Source: a virus
Strand: one strand, 5' to 3'
IMG/VR virus record: IMGVR_UViG_3300050138_000571
Span: 32,293 to 96,292 of that record
DNA length: 64,000 bases
Shown here: one piece after another, positions 1 to 8,575 of the stretch
How positions within the stretch are numbered: the first letter of the stretch is position 1
How the letters are laid out: the number at the start of each line of letters is the position of its first letter
Position numbers and translations under genes: made by a program
Notes under the pieces: generated by a model
The model's input: the letters and a program-made list of their open reading frames with translations, nothing else
Database searches by the model: none
What the model was told of the DNA's origin: nothing

Positions 1-1
1 C

Positions 2-79
2 TCTCAGACGAGTTCGGGTGAGCGCATCGACGAGGCCTATCGCAGTGGCCGTCTCGGCGATACCAAAGTTCAACGGTAA
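2..79 (+). CDS. 3' end of a gene entering from the left edge
   Basis: The frame is open from the window edge for 25 codons and stops with TAA at 77-79; the last residues read TKVQR. No start codon is visible, so the gene begins before the window. Too little is present to suggest a product. The next gene starts 53 bp later with its own ribosome binding site. Confidence 0.5.
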   Translation, partial: SQTSSGERIDEAYRSGRLGDTKVQR

Positions 80-132
80 CAGAGCGTCGTCGCGCGTCGC
101 GGGCGACAAAAACCAAACAAGGAGATTCAAGC

Positions 133-828
133 ATGGGTTCAGGAACTGGAAAGAAAGTGATGTCGGCTCTTCAACGGCTCGATCGGGCGGAGGCCCAGAT
201 CGCCCTCCTGAACGAGGACCGGATGAAGTTCATCGAGGCCGTCAACGGAGCCGTTGCCCAACAGGGTGAGAAGTCGTCGACCATCGAGGGCGTCGTCAAC
301 GCGATCGTAGACGTTCTGGACAAGACGACGTCCAACTTGGTCGCGAGCAAGACCCTTACGATCAGTCCAGGGACGGTCCTGGAGGTCTTGAAGTCGCACC
401 TCGCGATCCGCCGCGCGGCCCAGATCGAGCGAGACAAGGCGGCCATCGTGGCCCTGACCGAAAACGGCTCCCTGGTGGTGTCTGATGCGATCTCCGAAAA
501 CTCGCTGATCGTCGGCGAGGAAGGGGACGAGAGCGCTGGCGGCCCCGGATGGGTGCAGATGGAGTTCGGCAACATCCTGGAGGAGTTCCAAGCTCTCTTG
601 ATCGGGAAGCACGTCGGCGACGAAGTCCAACTCGGGAAGCACAAGCTCGTCGTGAAGGAGATCTACACGATCGTTCCGAAGGATCCCAACCCTACGACTG
701 CTCGCCACGATGCCGTGATGGAAAAGATGCTGGTCGGCCAACTGGAGGTCCCGGAAACCTCGGGTTACGTCGCCCAGACGTTCGCCGAGGCCACCGCCAA
801 CGACAGCTCCACCAACGAGGTCGCCTAG
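133..828 (+). CDS. Hypothetical protein, possible FKBP/GreA-C-like domain
   Basis: A 231-residue protein. The start is supported by AAGGAG at 119-124, 8 nt upstream. The N-terminal half is helical and charged. Around residues 155-185 the pattern LIGKHVGDEVQLG followed by KLVVKEIY resembles the strand-loop-strand of the FKBP-like fold seen in the GreA/GreB C-terminal domain; this is a loose pattern match only. The C-terminus is acidic and Ser/Asn/Thr rich. It lies 4 bp before the metallophosphoesterase gene and is probably co-transcribed with it. Function unknown. Confidence 0.7.
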   Translation: MGSGTGKKVMSALQRLDRAEAQIALLNEDRMKFIEAVNGAVAQQGEKSSTIEGVVNAIVDVLDKTTSNLVASKTLTISPGTVLEVLKSHLAIRRAAQIERDKAAIVALTENGSLVVSDAISENSLIVGEEGDESAGGPGWVQMEFGNILEEFQALLIGKHVGDEVQLGKHKLVVKEIYTIVPKDPNPTTARHDAVMEKMLVGQLEVPETSGYVAQTFAEATANDSSTNEVA

Positions 829-832
829 TTCC

Positions 833-2440
833 ATGGAGAACGCCCCCAAATGTCCCAACTGCGAAGGGGACATGAAGCCCCGCTCGAAGTCGCCCGGCGG
901 TAAGACCCGCTGGGAGTGCAGGACGAAGAAGGGTGGGGTCGAGACGTATTGCTACTCGACGACCAACCCCAACGCTCCGGCCAAGGCTTCGAACGGGCGC
1001 TCCAAGGGGGCGAAGAAGCATCCGGTGTTCAAGCGCAAGCTGAAGGACACCCAGGTCTACATCATCACGTCGGCCCAGAACGCGACGCCCGTTCACGACG
1101 TGTTCTGGGGCTGCCTGCGGACGATGGCGAAACACCGTGGCGCCGAGCTGCTGGTGGTTCCGATCCGCTACAAGAACCCGACCAGCCGCTGGACAGATTC
1201 ACAGGCGAATGCCGAGGTCTGGCCAGAGCAGGTGCGACCGTACCTCTGGAATCAGCGCAAGGTCCTCAACCAAAACCTGGTGCTGTTGGGCGACATCAAG
1301 ACGCAACCCACCGCGGTCAGCCCGCTCTCCGGCTTCGACGGCATCTCGGGAGCGTCGAGCGCCATCTTAGGCCACACCAAGTTGGAGCTGAATTCAGTCG
1401 CCACGCCGTCCAATCAGATGGCGAAGATCATGACGACGACTGGCGCCTGCACGGTGCCAAACTACACGGACAGCAAGGCGGGGCGGCTTGGTAAATTCCA
1501 CCACGCGCTGGCTGCCGTGGTTGTCGAGGTCGTGGGGAAGACGTTCTTCCTGCGGCACCTGAACTTCGATACGAAGTCGGAGAGCTTCACCGACCTCGAA
1601 ACCCGCTACCACGAGGACCGTCACGAGCCGGCTCCGCGTGCCCTCGCCCTCATCATGGGAGATACCCACACCGACTTCATTTCGAAGGGGGTAGAGACCG
1701 CCACCTTTGGACCCGGCGGCATCGTCGAGACCATCAAGCCCGAGCACCTGGTGTGGCACGACTTGCTCGACGGCTACGCAGTGAATCCGCACCACAAGGG
1801 CAATCCCTTCAACAGTATTGCCAAGATCCAGGGCGGTCGAGCCGGCATCAAAGCCGAGGTCGAGCGGGCATGCCACTTCGTCAAGGACCATACGCCGCCA
1901 GACACGCTCTCGGTGATTGTGCCCAGCAACCACGACGACTTTCTCCGGCGCTGGATCGTCACCGCGGACTGGAAGACGGAGCCCGGCAACGCGCTCTTCT
2001 ACCTGGAGACCGCAGCCGAGATGGTCAGGCGGACTCGGTTCGTTGAGGGCTTTGGGACCTGGTACCCGAGCCCGTTCCCGATGATCTTCAAAAGGACGGT
2101 CGACTGCAGCAACGTCGAGCTGCTGGAATCGGATCCGGAGCGCCCAGAGAAGCCATTCACATTGGCAGGAATCGAGCTGAGCATGCACGGGGATCGAGGT
2201 CCGAACGGATCTCGCGGCAGCATCCAGAACCACAAGCGGCTGGGCGTCCGCTGCGTCATCGGCCACAGCCACAGCCCCGGCATCAAAGAGGGCGCGTACC
2301 AGTGTGGCACCAGCACGAACCTGCGACTGGAGTACACGACCGGTCCCAGCAGCTGGCTCAATTGCCATTGCATCATCAACGCGGACGGCAAGCGCCAGCT
2401 CCTCATCATCGTCGGGGACAATTGGCGGGGCAACATCTAA
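833..2440 (+). CDS. Calcineurin-like metallophosphoesterase with N-terminal zinc ribbon
   Basis: A 535-residue protein. Residues 7-30 contain CPNC and a later Cys in a zinc-ribbon-like arrangement. The C-terminal half carries the metal-binding series of the calcineurin-like superfamily: GDTHTD (about residue 275), SNHDD (about 365), MHGD (about 450) and GHSHSP (about 475). Such enzymes hydrolyse phosphomono- or diesters with two metal ions; phage members can act as nucleases or phosphatases. The middle region (PSNQMAKIMTTTGAC and after) is not recognised. Its place before the replication genes suggests nucleic-acid metabolism. The substrate is unknown. Confidence 0.8.
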   Translation: MENAPKCPNCEGDMKPRSKSPGGKTRWECRTKKGGVETYCYSTTNPNAPAKASNGRSKGAKKHPVFKRKLKDTQVYIITSAQNATPVHDVFWGCLRTMAKHRGAELLVVPIRYKNPTSRWTDSQANAEVWPEQVRPYLWNQRKVLNQNLVLLGDIKTQPTAVSPLSGFDGISGASSAILGHTKLELNSVATPSNQMAKIMTTTGACTVPNYTDSKAGRLGKFHHALAAVVVEVVGKTFFLRHLNFDTKSESFTDLETRYHEDRHEPAPRALALIMGDTHTDFISKGVETATFGPGGIVETIKPEHLVWHDLLDGYAVNPHHKGNPFNSIAKIQGGRAGIKAEVERACHFVKDHTPPDTLSVIVPSNHDDFLRRWIVTADWKTEPGNALFYLETAAEMVRRTRFVEGFGTWYPSPFPMIFKRTVDCSNVELLESDPERPEKPFTLAGIELSMHGDRGPNGSRGSIQNHKRLGVRCVIGHSHSPGIKEGAYQCGTSTNLRLEYTTGPSSWLNCHCIINADGKRQLLIIVGDNWRGNI

Positions 2441-2872
2441 GTGACCGCTCTCGACGAAATCTGTTTTCTTGAGCAGCAGATTCACGACCTGGTCCGCTCA
2501 TCGCAGGAGTACGAAGGCCGCGCGGTCCGGGCGCGGATGGACATCAAGAAACTTCAGACCGTCCTGGAGACCGCGGCAAGAGATCTGAAGTTTCACGAAA
2601 ACAACATCCTTCACGTCAAAGGAGCCGACAGCGAGCTGCCAATCAACCTCAACGAGTTCGCCAAGTCCAAGAAGAACCGCCAAAAGGCACAGATCAGTTA
2701 CGAGAACGCGAAGGTTGGGATCCTGCAAGCGGAAGGGGCCATCGCGAGGTGCCAAGAGGAAGTGGACAGGAACACTAGGCGCCTCGACGAGATCAAGGGC
2801 CGGTTGTCCGAGTACGGACAGATCATCGAATTCCCGGCGAATCGCAAGGAGTCATCAACCGATGGAAATTAA
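2441..2872 (+). CDS. Coiled-coil hypothetical protein
   Basis: A 143-residue protein starting with GTG immediately after the TAA of the metallophosphoesterase gene, so translation is probably coupled. It is rich in Glu, Lys, Arg and Gln with long heptad-like stretches and is predicted to be an almost continuous coiled coil. No catalytic motif is visible. Its last 11 bp overlap the next gene. Confidence 0.75.
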   Translation: MTALDEICFLEQQIHDLVRSSQEYEGRAVRARMDIKKLQTVLETAARDLKFHENNILHVKGADSELPINLNEFAKSKKNRQKAQISYENAKVGILQAEGAIARCQEEVDRNTRRLDEIKGRLSEYGQIIEFPANRKESSTDGN

Positions 2873-3119
2873 TGAAACGAACGCCGCCGAGCAGCCAGCT
2901 TTTCGAGTAAAGGCAGAGGATCCGCGCGAGCGCGTGTTGCGGAAATACGATTTTGTGAACGCCAAGCGGATGAACAATTCGCTGACGGTCGCCGAGGAGA
3001 GGTACCCAGACGGGGCCCCCGATCACGTCATTGCCACGTTGTTGGCGATCACCGTCGAAGAGGTCGAGCGGGAGAACAAAGAGATCACTAACAAGCTCCG
3101 GCGTCTGATGAAGGTTTAA
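2862..3119 (+). CDS. Small hypothetical protein
   Basis: An 85-residue charged protein. The start at 2862 is chosen because AAGGAG lies 10 nt upstream, inside the end of the preceding gene. The sequence RERVLRKYDFVNAKRMNNSLTVAE and the helical C-terminus give no recognised family; a small DNA-binding or accessory protein is possible. It sits in the same operon as the flanking genes. Confidence 0.7.
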   Translation: MEINETNAAEQPAFRVKAEDPRERVLRKYDFVNAKRMNNSLTVAEERYPDGAPDHVIATLLAITVEEVERENKEITNKLRRLMKV

Positions 3120-3134
3120 CAAGGAGACATGAAC

Positions 3135-3431
3135 ATGGGAAAGAGAAAAGTAGCAGTCACGAGTCTGACCGAGAGAGAGATCCGTGGCCTGCTTGATGAT
3201 GCGATGGCTGAATGTGCACGGCTTAGGGAGGCGCTTGACGAGGCCCGGGTGCGACGCCAGGAGATCCCTCGGCCGCAGTTTTCTCAGATGACGGACTCGG
3301 AGATGGAGATCGCCATGCTCAATCTTGCCCAACGGCAATCGGCCGGTGGAATTGCGCACCTGGGACTCGTGGATGCTCCGTCCGCCTTGGAAATGGCGGG
3401 GATCAGCATCGATGAGGAAGAGGAAACGTAA
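3135..3431 (+). CDS. Small hypothetical protein
   Basis: A 98-residue acidic protein. Two ATGs are in frame (3129 and 3135). AAGGAG at 3121-3126 is 8 nt from 3135 but only 2 nt from 3129, so 3135 is preferred. The N-terminal half is helical (RGLLDDAMAECARLREALDE) and the end is acidic. No family recognised. It closes the first operon before the polymerase promoter. Confidence 0.7.
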   Translation: MGKRKVAVTSLTEREIRGLLDDAMAECARLREALDEARVRRQEIPRPQFSQMTDSEMEIAMLNLAQRQSAGGIAHLGLVDAPSALEMAGISIDEEEET

Positions 3432-3440
3432 AGCCCGAGG

Positions 3441-3453
3441 GCGTTCGCTATAG
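3441..3453 (+). promoter_or_regulatory. Class A start-associated motif before split polymerase gene 1
   Basis: GCGTTCGCTATAG, 9 nt before the ATG at 3463. This is the first of 24 copies and heads the replication operon. No Shine-Dalgarno sequence lies between it and the start codon. Confidence 0.8.
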
Positions 3454-3462
3454 ACCTGGTAG

Positions 3463-5253
3463 ATGTCCCGTCGCTTCGCCAATTTCGTAAGTTGTCATGT
3501 CCATCCGAACAGCCTCGACAGCGGATCTACTCCGGAGTCGTTCGCTGAACGTGAGGCTGAGCTAGAGACCGGCGCCATCACGTGCACGGATCACGGGACG
3601 CTCCAGGCCGCTCCCAAGATTTACGATCTCGGAAAAGAGAAGGGGCTGACGCCGATCGTCGGCATCGAGGCGTATTTCCGGGATGACGAGTGCAGCATCC
3701 TGACCGCCAACGGCTACCAGAAGAACGAGCGCGGAGGATTCATCAGCGCGCCGAAATACATGCACATCACTTTGCACGCGATGGACTACCTCGCGTACCG
3801 GTGCATGGTCCGGCTGATCTCTCGCGCCGACACCCGCCTCGAAGCTGACAAAGAGCGGATGGAGCCCGTCCACCGGAAAATGGGCAGTGAACGGAAGGCT
3901 TTGTTCCGCTGGGCCGACCTAGAGGAACTGGGCACGCACAATGTGACGGCGACATCAGGCTGCATGACCGGCGTCTGCAAGCGCCACATCCTCGACAATG
4001 ATGACCCGAAAACTGCAATTCAGTACTTCGAGCGCCTCAAGTCCACGTTCAAGCCCGGTAACTTCTACGTCGAGCTGAACCCCCACGACACCAGTCACGA
4101 CTGGATCCAGGGCGTCTTCATCACAACGATCGACGGGACCGAACACAAGCTCTATGACGGGAAGATCGTCATGACGGACGCCGGGGAAATCCGGGCCGGC
4201 CAGCTGGCGAAGGAGTGGACGTTCGGGAAGCATCACATCCTCAAGTCAATCAAGGACCGCAGCAAGTGGCGGGAGATGGCTGAGGCCCAGATAGTCAAGG
4301 TGGAGCAGCGAGAGGGGTTCGACCGCAACGAGTGTCGGCCCTGGGCGCAGGACGGCAACTACGAGGCCGCCTTGAACCGATTCATGTTCATCCTCGCGAA
4401 GAAGCATGGGGTTCCCATCACCATCGGGGACGACTCGCATTACTCGACCGCGGGCTTGGCCATCGTTCAGGACGTGCGGCTCTCTCAGAAAGGGCCGTGG
4501 CGCTTTTACACCGGCGGCAAGCACAACACCTACCACCGGATGACGAGCGACGAGGCCTGGACTCATTTCCAGTCCATGCCGGGAGTCGGTGAGAAGGAAT
4601 TCGAGAGCTGGATCGCCAACTCTCACGACCATGCCAGCCGCTTCAAAGACTTCAAGTTCGAGTCGGTGCCGTCGTTACCGACCAGATTCTACGAGGCCGA
4701 GTACCAAAAGCGGCCCTGGTACGTGACCGGGAAGGCCGACAACAGCATCCGCTACACCATGGAGCTGATCCGCAAGCAAGGCCGGATGCGCTGGGACGAC
4801 GCGAAGTACGTGAGGCGTCTCCGGCAAGAGATCGACTTGCTGCACGGCAACGGAACCATCGATCTGCTGCCGTATTTCATGATCGACGAGGACGTCTGTT
4901 CCACGTACGAGCTGGCAGAGGAGTTGACGGGTCCGGGCCGAGGTTCGGCGGCCGGCGCGCTCATCAGCTATCTCCTCGGGATCACCCACGTCGACCCGCT
5001 CAAGTACGACCTGTCGCTCGACCGCTTCCTGACGAAGGACCGTATCAGCTCGGGGCGCTTGCCCGACATTGACCAGGATCTAAGTAGCCGCGACCTGCTG
5101 ACCGGTGGCGACGGGTCCAACTACGTCGAAATCGAACTGGACGATGGATCGAAAAAGATCGCGCGAGCGACAGCCAAGGTCACCACCGACGAAGGCGAAG
5201 TCACCGTGCAGGAAGCGTTCGATCGCGGCCTCGACATTCGGAGTTGGACATGA
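3463..5253 (+). CDS. dnaE: DNA polymerase III alpha subunit, N-terminal part (PHP and first half of palm)
   Basis: A 596-residue replicative polymerase fragment. The PHP domain begins at once (CHVHPNS, TCTDHG, GIEAYF). The palm contains PGRGSAAGALISYLLG and PDIDQDL, which supplies the first two catalytic aspartates. After SRDLLTGGDG the protein does not continue as a normal DnaE. It has about 45 extra, strand-rich residues (from SNYVEIELDDG to LDIRSWT) and then stops. The third catalytic aspartate is on the next gene, whose ATG overlaps this stop. The two products must therefore associate or be joined to make an active enzyme. Confidence 0.9.
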   Translation: MSRRFANFVSCHVHPNSLDSGSTPESFAEREAELETGAITCTDHGTLQAAPKIYDLGKEKGLTPIVGIEAYFRDDECSILTANGYQKNERGGFISAPKYMHITLHAMDYLAYRCMVRLISRADTRLEADKERMEPVHRKMGSERKALFRWADLEELGTHNVTATSGCMTGVCKRHILDNDDPKTAIQYFERLKSTFKPGNFYVELNPHDTSHDWIQGVFITTIDGTEHKLYDGKIVMTDAGEIRAGQLAKEWTFGKHHILKSIKDRSKWREMAEAQIVKVEQREGFDRNECRPWAQDGNYEAALNRFMFILAKKHGVPITIGDDSHYSTAGLAIVQDVRLSQKGPWRFYTGGKHNTYHRMTSDEAWTHFQSMPGVGEKEFESWIANSHDHASRFKDFKFESVPSLPTRFYEAEYQKRPWYVTGKADNSIRYTMELIRKQGRMRWDDAKYVRRLRQEIDLLHGNGTIDLLPYFMIDEDVCSTYELAEELTGPGRGSAAGALISYLLGITHVDPLKYDLSLDRFLTKDRISSGRLPDIDQDLSSRDLLTGGDGSNYVEIELDDGSKKIARATAKVTTDEGEVTVQEAFDRGLDIRSWT

Positions 5254-7688
5254 AAATCACGTCCTTGAAGGTCGTGTCGGACGCCGAGAGCGGCTGGCTC
5301 CATCGCAGGTTCGGGGACCATGTCGCCCAGATCTCGGTCGAGACGAAGATGAAGATGCGGCTCGCAGTCCGCGACGTCTCCCGCCAACAGAGAGGCTACG
5401 TTAACCCTGAAATCGAGCTTTTGGCCAAGAAGTTCCCGGAGCCGCCTCAAGGCGTGGAGGACCTCGACTTCGTCCTCGGATACGACAATGACGAGGGGCA
5501 CCAGCAAGGCGCCATCGAGGTCGATGCGGCCATCCAGGAGTACGTACGCCTCTACCCCGGGGACTGGGAGATCGTGCAGCAGTGCCTCGGGTTGGCGCGG
5601 CAGCGCTCCCGGCACGCGTGCGCCTACGTCATCGGCAATGAACCCATAGAGCAGATGATCCCGCTCACCACCGTCGGTGGAGTGCGAGTCACGGCCTACA
5701 ACGCTCCTGCCGTCGAGGCCGTTGGGGGCCTCAAGATGGACTTCTTGGTCGTCAACTCGCTGAAGGACATCGGCGACTGCATCAAGCTGATCCAGAAGCG
5801 GCACCCGGAGTTCGAGTACAAAGAGAGTTCGATCAACGGGCTCCGGGTGCCCCGGTTTCGCCAGATCCCGGCCCCCGGCGGCCTGGCCGACATCTGGGAT
5901 CTTCCGGACGATCAAAACGTGTTCATGGACGTGTCGCAAGGCCGCACGGAGACCGTCTTCCAGTTCAACACCGAGGGCGCAATCAAGTGGTTGAAGCACT
6001 TCAACTACAAGAAGCCCAACGGGAACTTCGCGATCGATTCGATCGCAACGATGGCCTATTTCACCGCGCTCGACCGTCCCGGCCCCCTCAACGCCTACGT
6101 GTCCAACCCCGAAGAAGAGGACGCCAAGCACAACATGCTCGTCGAGTATGCGCGTCGCGCCCGCGGAGCCCCGAAGAGCCCAGACATTCTGCCGATCTTC
6201 GACGAGCTGCTCCCCCACATGAACGGCATCATGATCACGCAGGAAGCGATGCAGTACATGTACCAGACCCTAACAGGGTGTTCTGGTCCCGAGGCCGAGG
6301 AGTTTCGCTCGAACGTCGCCAAGAAGAAGATGACGAAGGTCGAGAAAGCCTACCTACCATTCATCGAGTCCGCGGCCCGGAAGATCGGCAAAGAGAACGC
6401 CGAGGCCGTGTGGAAGAACTTCATCACGTTCGGCCAGTACGGCTTCAATTTCAGCCACGCCGTCTGCTACTCCGTCATAGGCTATGCCTGTGCCTACCTG
6501 AAGCACCACTATCCGCTGGAGTGGTGGGCGTCCGTGCTCTCGAACGCCTCGAAAAACGAGGTGTCCGACAAGTTCTGGGTGCATTGCGGGCAGCTCATCA
6601 AGCTTCCCGACGTCACGAAGTCCGGGGACAGGTTCACGATCGCAGGGGACTACATTCAGGCCCCGCTGAACGTGATCAAAGGGGTCGGCGACGGCGCCCA
6701 CGCTCAGCTCTCGAAGTACGGGCCCTACATGGACATCCTCGATTTCTGCCGAAAGATAGAGAAGCACCGCGTGGCCGGCGGCGGATACGTCATGAAGACG
6801 GTGAAGTACAAGGACAAAGACAACAAGGTCCTTAATCCGGAAACCGGTCGACTGGTTTCGACCGACGCCACCAAGGAGAAGCGGACGTTCAAAAGGGGAC
6901 CCAACGCGCTCAATGCTGGCGTCGTCAACGTGTTGATGGCGTCTGGCGCAATGGACGGCCTGTTTGCGGAAGGTCTCACCCTCGCAGAACAGATGGTCGA
7001 ATACGAGGCCGCGATGGCCGCGGCAGAGACCGAGACCAACATGGCCAAGGCAGAAAAAGGGGAGGTCGTCCGCCCCGTTAAACCAAAGAAGGTGGATCCG
7101 AGCGACTTCAACCTCAATGGTTTACAGCAGTACCAGTCCCGCAAGGCCGTGTTGCCGATCTATGGCGCCGACCTCATCCCTATGGTGATTCGCTCGGGCA
7201 AACTCGATACCCTCAAGCAGTACCCGGGCCGTGCACTTATGGAGTGGACCTCACCGTTCAACGGAAAGGCCAGCGTCATCAAAGTGATTAACGCCGACGA
7301 GTTGTCTCACGACGAGGACTTTGTCGTAAAGGACAAGAAATCGATCAATGTGGCAGTCGCCGCGTACATCGAAGACGTCGAGATCCGTAAGTATGGACCG
7401 CTGCTAAAAGAAATGGTTAAGGTCAAGCTCGACGTTGAAGGAGCGCGCTTCGAGTTGGTCAAATTCTCCGGCAAAGCAGGCCTAGTCCCAGATTGCTTCC
7501 GGCAACCGCTGAAGGGGGCAATCGCGATCGTGGTCCTGAATAAGTGGACAAACGATCGTCCTTTTGGGCCCGAAGCCGTGTTCGTGATCGAGCCACCAAT
7601 GTCCCACTCAAGGGCAGGAGCGGAGGATTGCGGGCCCGCGACCCCCTCAGCCAACAATGACGGGAGCGAGGCCTCGGAGGTTCCGTAG
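5250..7688 (+). CDS. dnaE: DNA polymerase III alpha subunit, C-terminal part
   Basis: An 812-residue continuation of the split polymerase. The ATG at 5250 overlaps the TGA of the first part (ATGA). About 13 non-homologous residues (MKITSLKVVSDAE) come before SGWLHRRFGDHVAQIS, which picks up the alpha-subunit alignment just after the break. LKMDFLVV supplies the third palm aspartate. Fingers motifs (RPGPL; TQEAMQ; YGFNFSHAVCYSVIGY) and an HhH-like GVGDGA segment are intact. The C-terminal third diverges and lacks an obvious tau-binding tail. Start and stop suggest translational coupling at roughly equal levels. Confidence 0.9.
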   Translation: MKITSLKVVSDAESGWLHRRFGDHVAQISVETKMKMRLAVRDVSRQQRGYVNPEIELLAKKFPEPPQGVEDLDFVLGYDNDEGHQQGAIEVDAAIQEYVRLYPGDWEIVQQCLGLARQRSRHACAYVIGNEPIEQMIPLTTVGGVRVTAYNAPAVEAVGGLKMDFLVVNSLKDIGDCIKLIQKRHPEFEYKESSINGLRVPRFRQIPAPGGLADIWDLPDDQNVFMDVSQGRTETVFQFNTEGAIKWLKHFNYKKPNGNFAIDSIATMAYFTALDRPGPLNAYVSNPEEEDAKHNMLVEYARRARGAPKSPDILPIFDELLPHMNGIMITQEAMQYMYQTLTGCSGPEAEEFRSNVAKKKMTKVEKAYLPFIESAARKIGKENAEAVWKNFITFGQYGFNFSHAVCYSVIGYACAYLKHHYPLEWWASVLSNASKNEVSDKFWVHCGQLIKLPDVTKSGDRFTIAGDYIQAPLNVIKGVGDGAHAQLSKYGPYMDILDFCRKIEKHRVAGGGYVMKTVKYKDKDNKVLNPETGRLVSTDATKEKRTFKRGPNALNAGVVNVLMASGAMDGLFAEGLTLAEQMVEYEAAMAAAETETNMAKAEKGEVVRPVKPKKVDPSDFNLNGLQQYQSRKAVLPIYGADLIPMVIRSGKLDTLKQYPGRALMEWTSPFNGKASVIKVINADELSHDEDFVVKDKKSINVAVAAYIEDVEIRKYGPLLKEMVKVKLDVEGARFELVKFSGKAGLVPDCFRQPLKGAIAIVVLNKWTNDRPFGPEAVFVIEPPMSHSRAGAEDCGPATPSANNDGSEASEVP

Positions 7689-7690
7689 GG

Positions 7691-7703
7691 GCGTTCGCTA
7701 TAG
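7691..7703 (+). promoter_or_regulatory. Class A motif, long spacing
   Basis: GCGTTCGCTATAG directly after the polymerase stop codon. The next start codon is 25 nt away and is preceded by AAAGGA. This is one of only two copies without a start codon within 9 nt. Confidence 0.75.
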
Positions 7704-7728
7704 AGAGAGACAACATTCAAAGGACCCA

Positions 7729-8514
7729 ATGAACAAACGACCTCTCAAGACAATCCTCGCCGACATCGCCGACAACGACGAGACCATGGCGCGCGACCTG
7801 GAGGCCCTTCCCCCGAGCGTCCGCCCTGGTCACCAGGGCGCGATCCGCCGTGCTCAGGAGGCGGCCCCCGTGCTTCTGCAGGAGTACCGGGATGCGGTGC
7901 TCGCCAACTCCCTGGCCTTCTTCGTATCGGGAGGCGCGGAGGGTGCCATCGAACAGTTCGCGGAGATCGCCTACAACGAGGGAGCGCTGCCGGCTGACTT
8001 CGGTGAGATGTACGCCACCCTGGCCGAACGGCTGGGGCCCCTTATGGGCAAATCCACGGACTTTGGGATGGATCAGGTCGTGCGCCTGGACTTTCTTCTC
8101 CGGGGTATCGCCACCGTGTCCAGGTTCGGCCGCGCCGTCGACCTGCCGCGCGGCGGAGCCTCAGCGAACCACGCGATCAAAAGCAAGCAGGACCTGGTCG
8201 ACCACATCCGGAAGCTCGCCGAGACGACAGCAGATGGGCCCAAGCTGAACATCCTCGTAACGACCAAAAAACTGATCGAGGCGGCGGTGGCGCATCAGTT
8301 CGCGCGGAAGACTTTCAAGGTCGTGGTCATCAACGCAAGCGCGGCCGACCGCGCGCTCTTGGAGCCCCTGTTTACCAGAAACGTTACGGTCGATCTGACC
8401 AACGTTGCAACGATCGACGCCGGCTTCGTTGTCGGGACGTTCAAACAGGGGCGCAACGAGACGCCACCGGGTGTGCCGACTGTTGTGCCCCCGGCCCCCG
8501 ACGCGACGCCCTAG
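7729..8514 (+). CDS. Hypothetical protein in the replication operon
   Basis: A 261-residue protein with an AAAGGA ribosome binding site 6 nt before ATG. The N-terminal 100 residues are helical and acidic; residues 140-240 alternate strands and helices (LNILVTTKKLIEAAV, FKVVVINAS, VTVDLTNVATIDAGFVVGTF), suggesting a small alpha/beta fold. The tail is Pro-rich. Its place between the polymerase and the ssDNA-binding candidate suggests a replication accessory role. No family recognised. Confidence 0.7.
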   Translation: MNKRPLKTILADIADNDETMARDLEALPPSVRPGHQGAIRRAQEAAPVLLQEYRDAVLANSLAFFVSGGAEGAIEQFAEIAYNEGALPADFGEMYATLAERLGPLMGKSTDFGMDQVVRLDFLLRGIATVSRFGRAVDLPRGGASANHAIKSKQDLVDHIRKLAETTADGPKLNILVTTKKLIEAAVAHQFARKTFKVVVINASAADRALLEPLFTRNVTVDLTNVATIDAGFVVGTFKQGRNETPPGVPTVVPPAPDATP

Positions 8515-8517
8515 GGG

Positions 8518-8530
8518 GCGTTCGCTATAG
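8518..8530 (+). promoter_or_regulatory. Class A motif, long spacing
   Basis: GCGTTCGCTATAG just after the TAG of the preceding gene. The start codon at 8576 is 45 nt downstream and has GGAG 7 nt before it, giving a normal leader. Confidence 0.75.
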
Positions 8531-8575
8531 GTAGATCGAAACGATAACGCAACGAGACACGCAACGGAGAAATGA

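Noticed and set aside
1394-2485. Long leftward open frame opposite the metallophosphoesterase
   Set aside because: The plus-strand frame has complete family motifs. The opposite frame has none and is the expected shadow of GC-rich coding DNA.
5121-6218. Long leftward open frame across the polymerase junction
   Set aside because: It lies opposite clear polymerase motifs, has no start signal and no recognisable domain.
3463-7688. A standard functional split intein in the polymerase
   Set aside because: The expected N-terminal Cys block and C-terminal His-Asn are not seen. The extra residues are reported as intein-like in pattern only.
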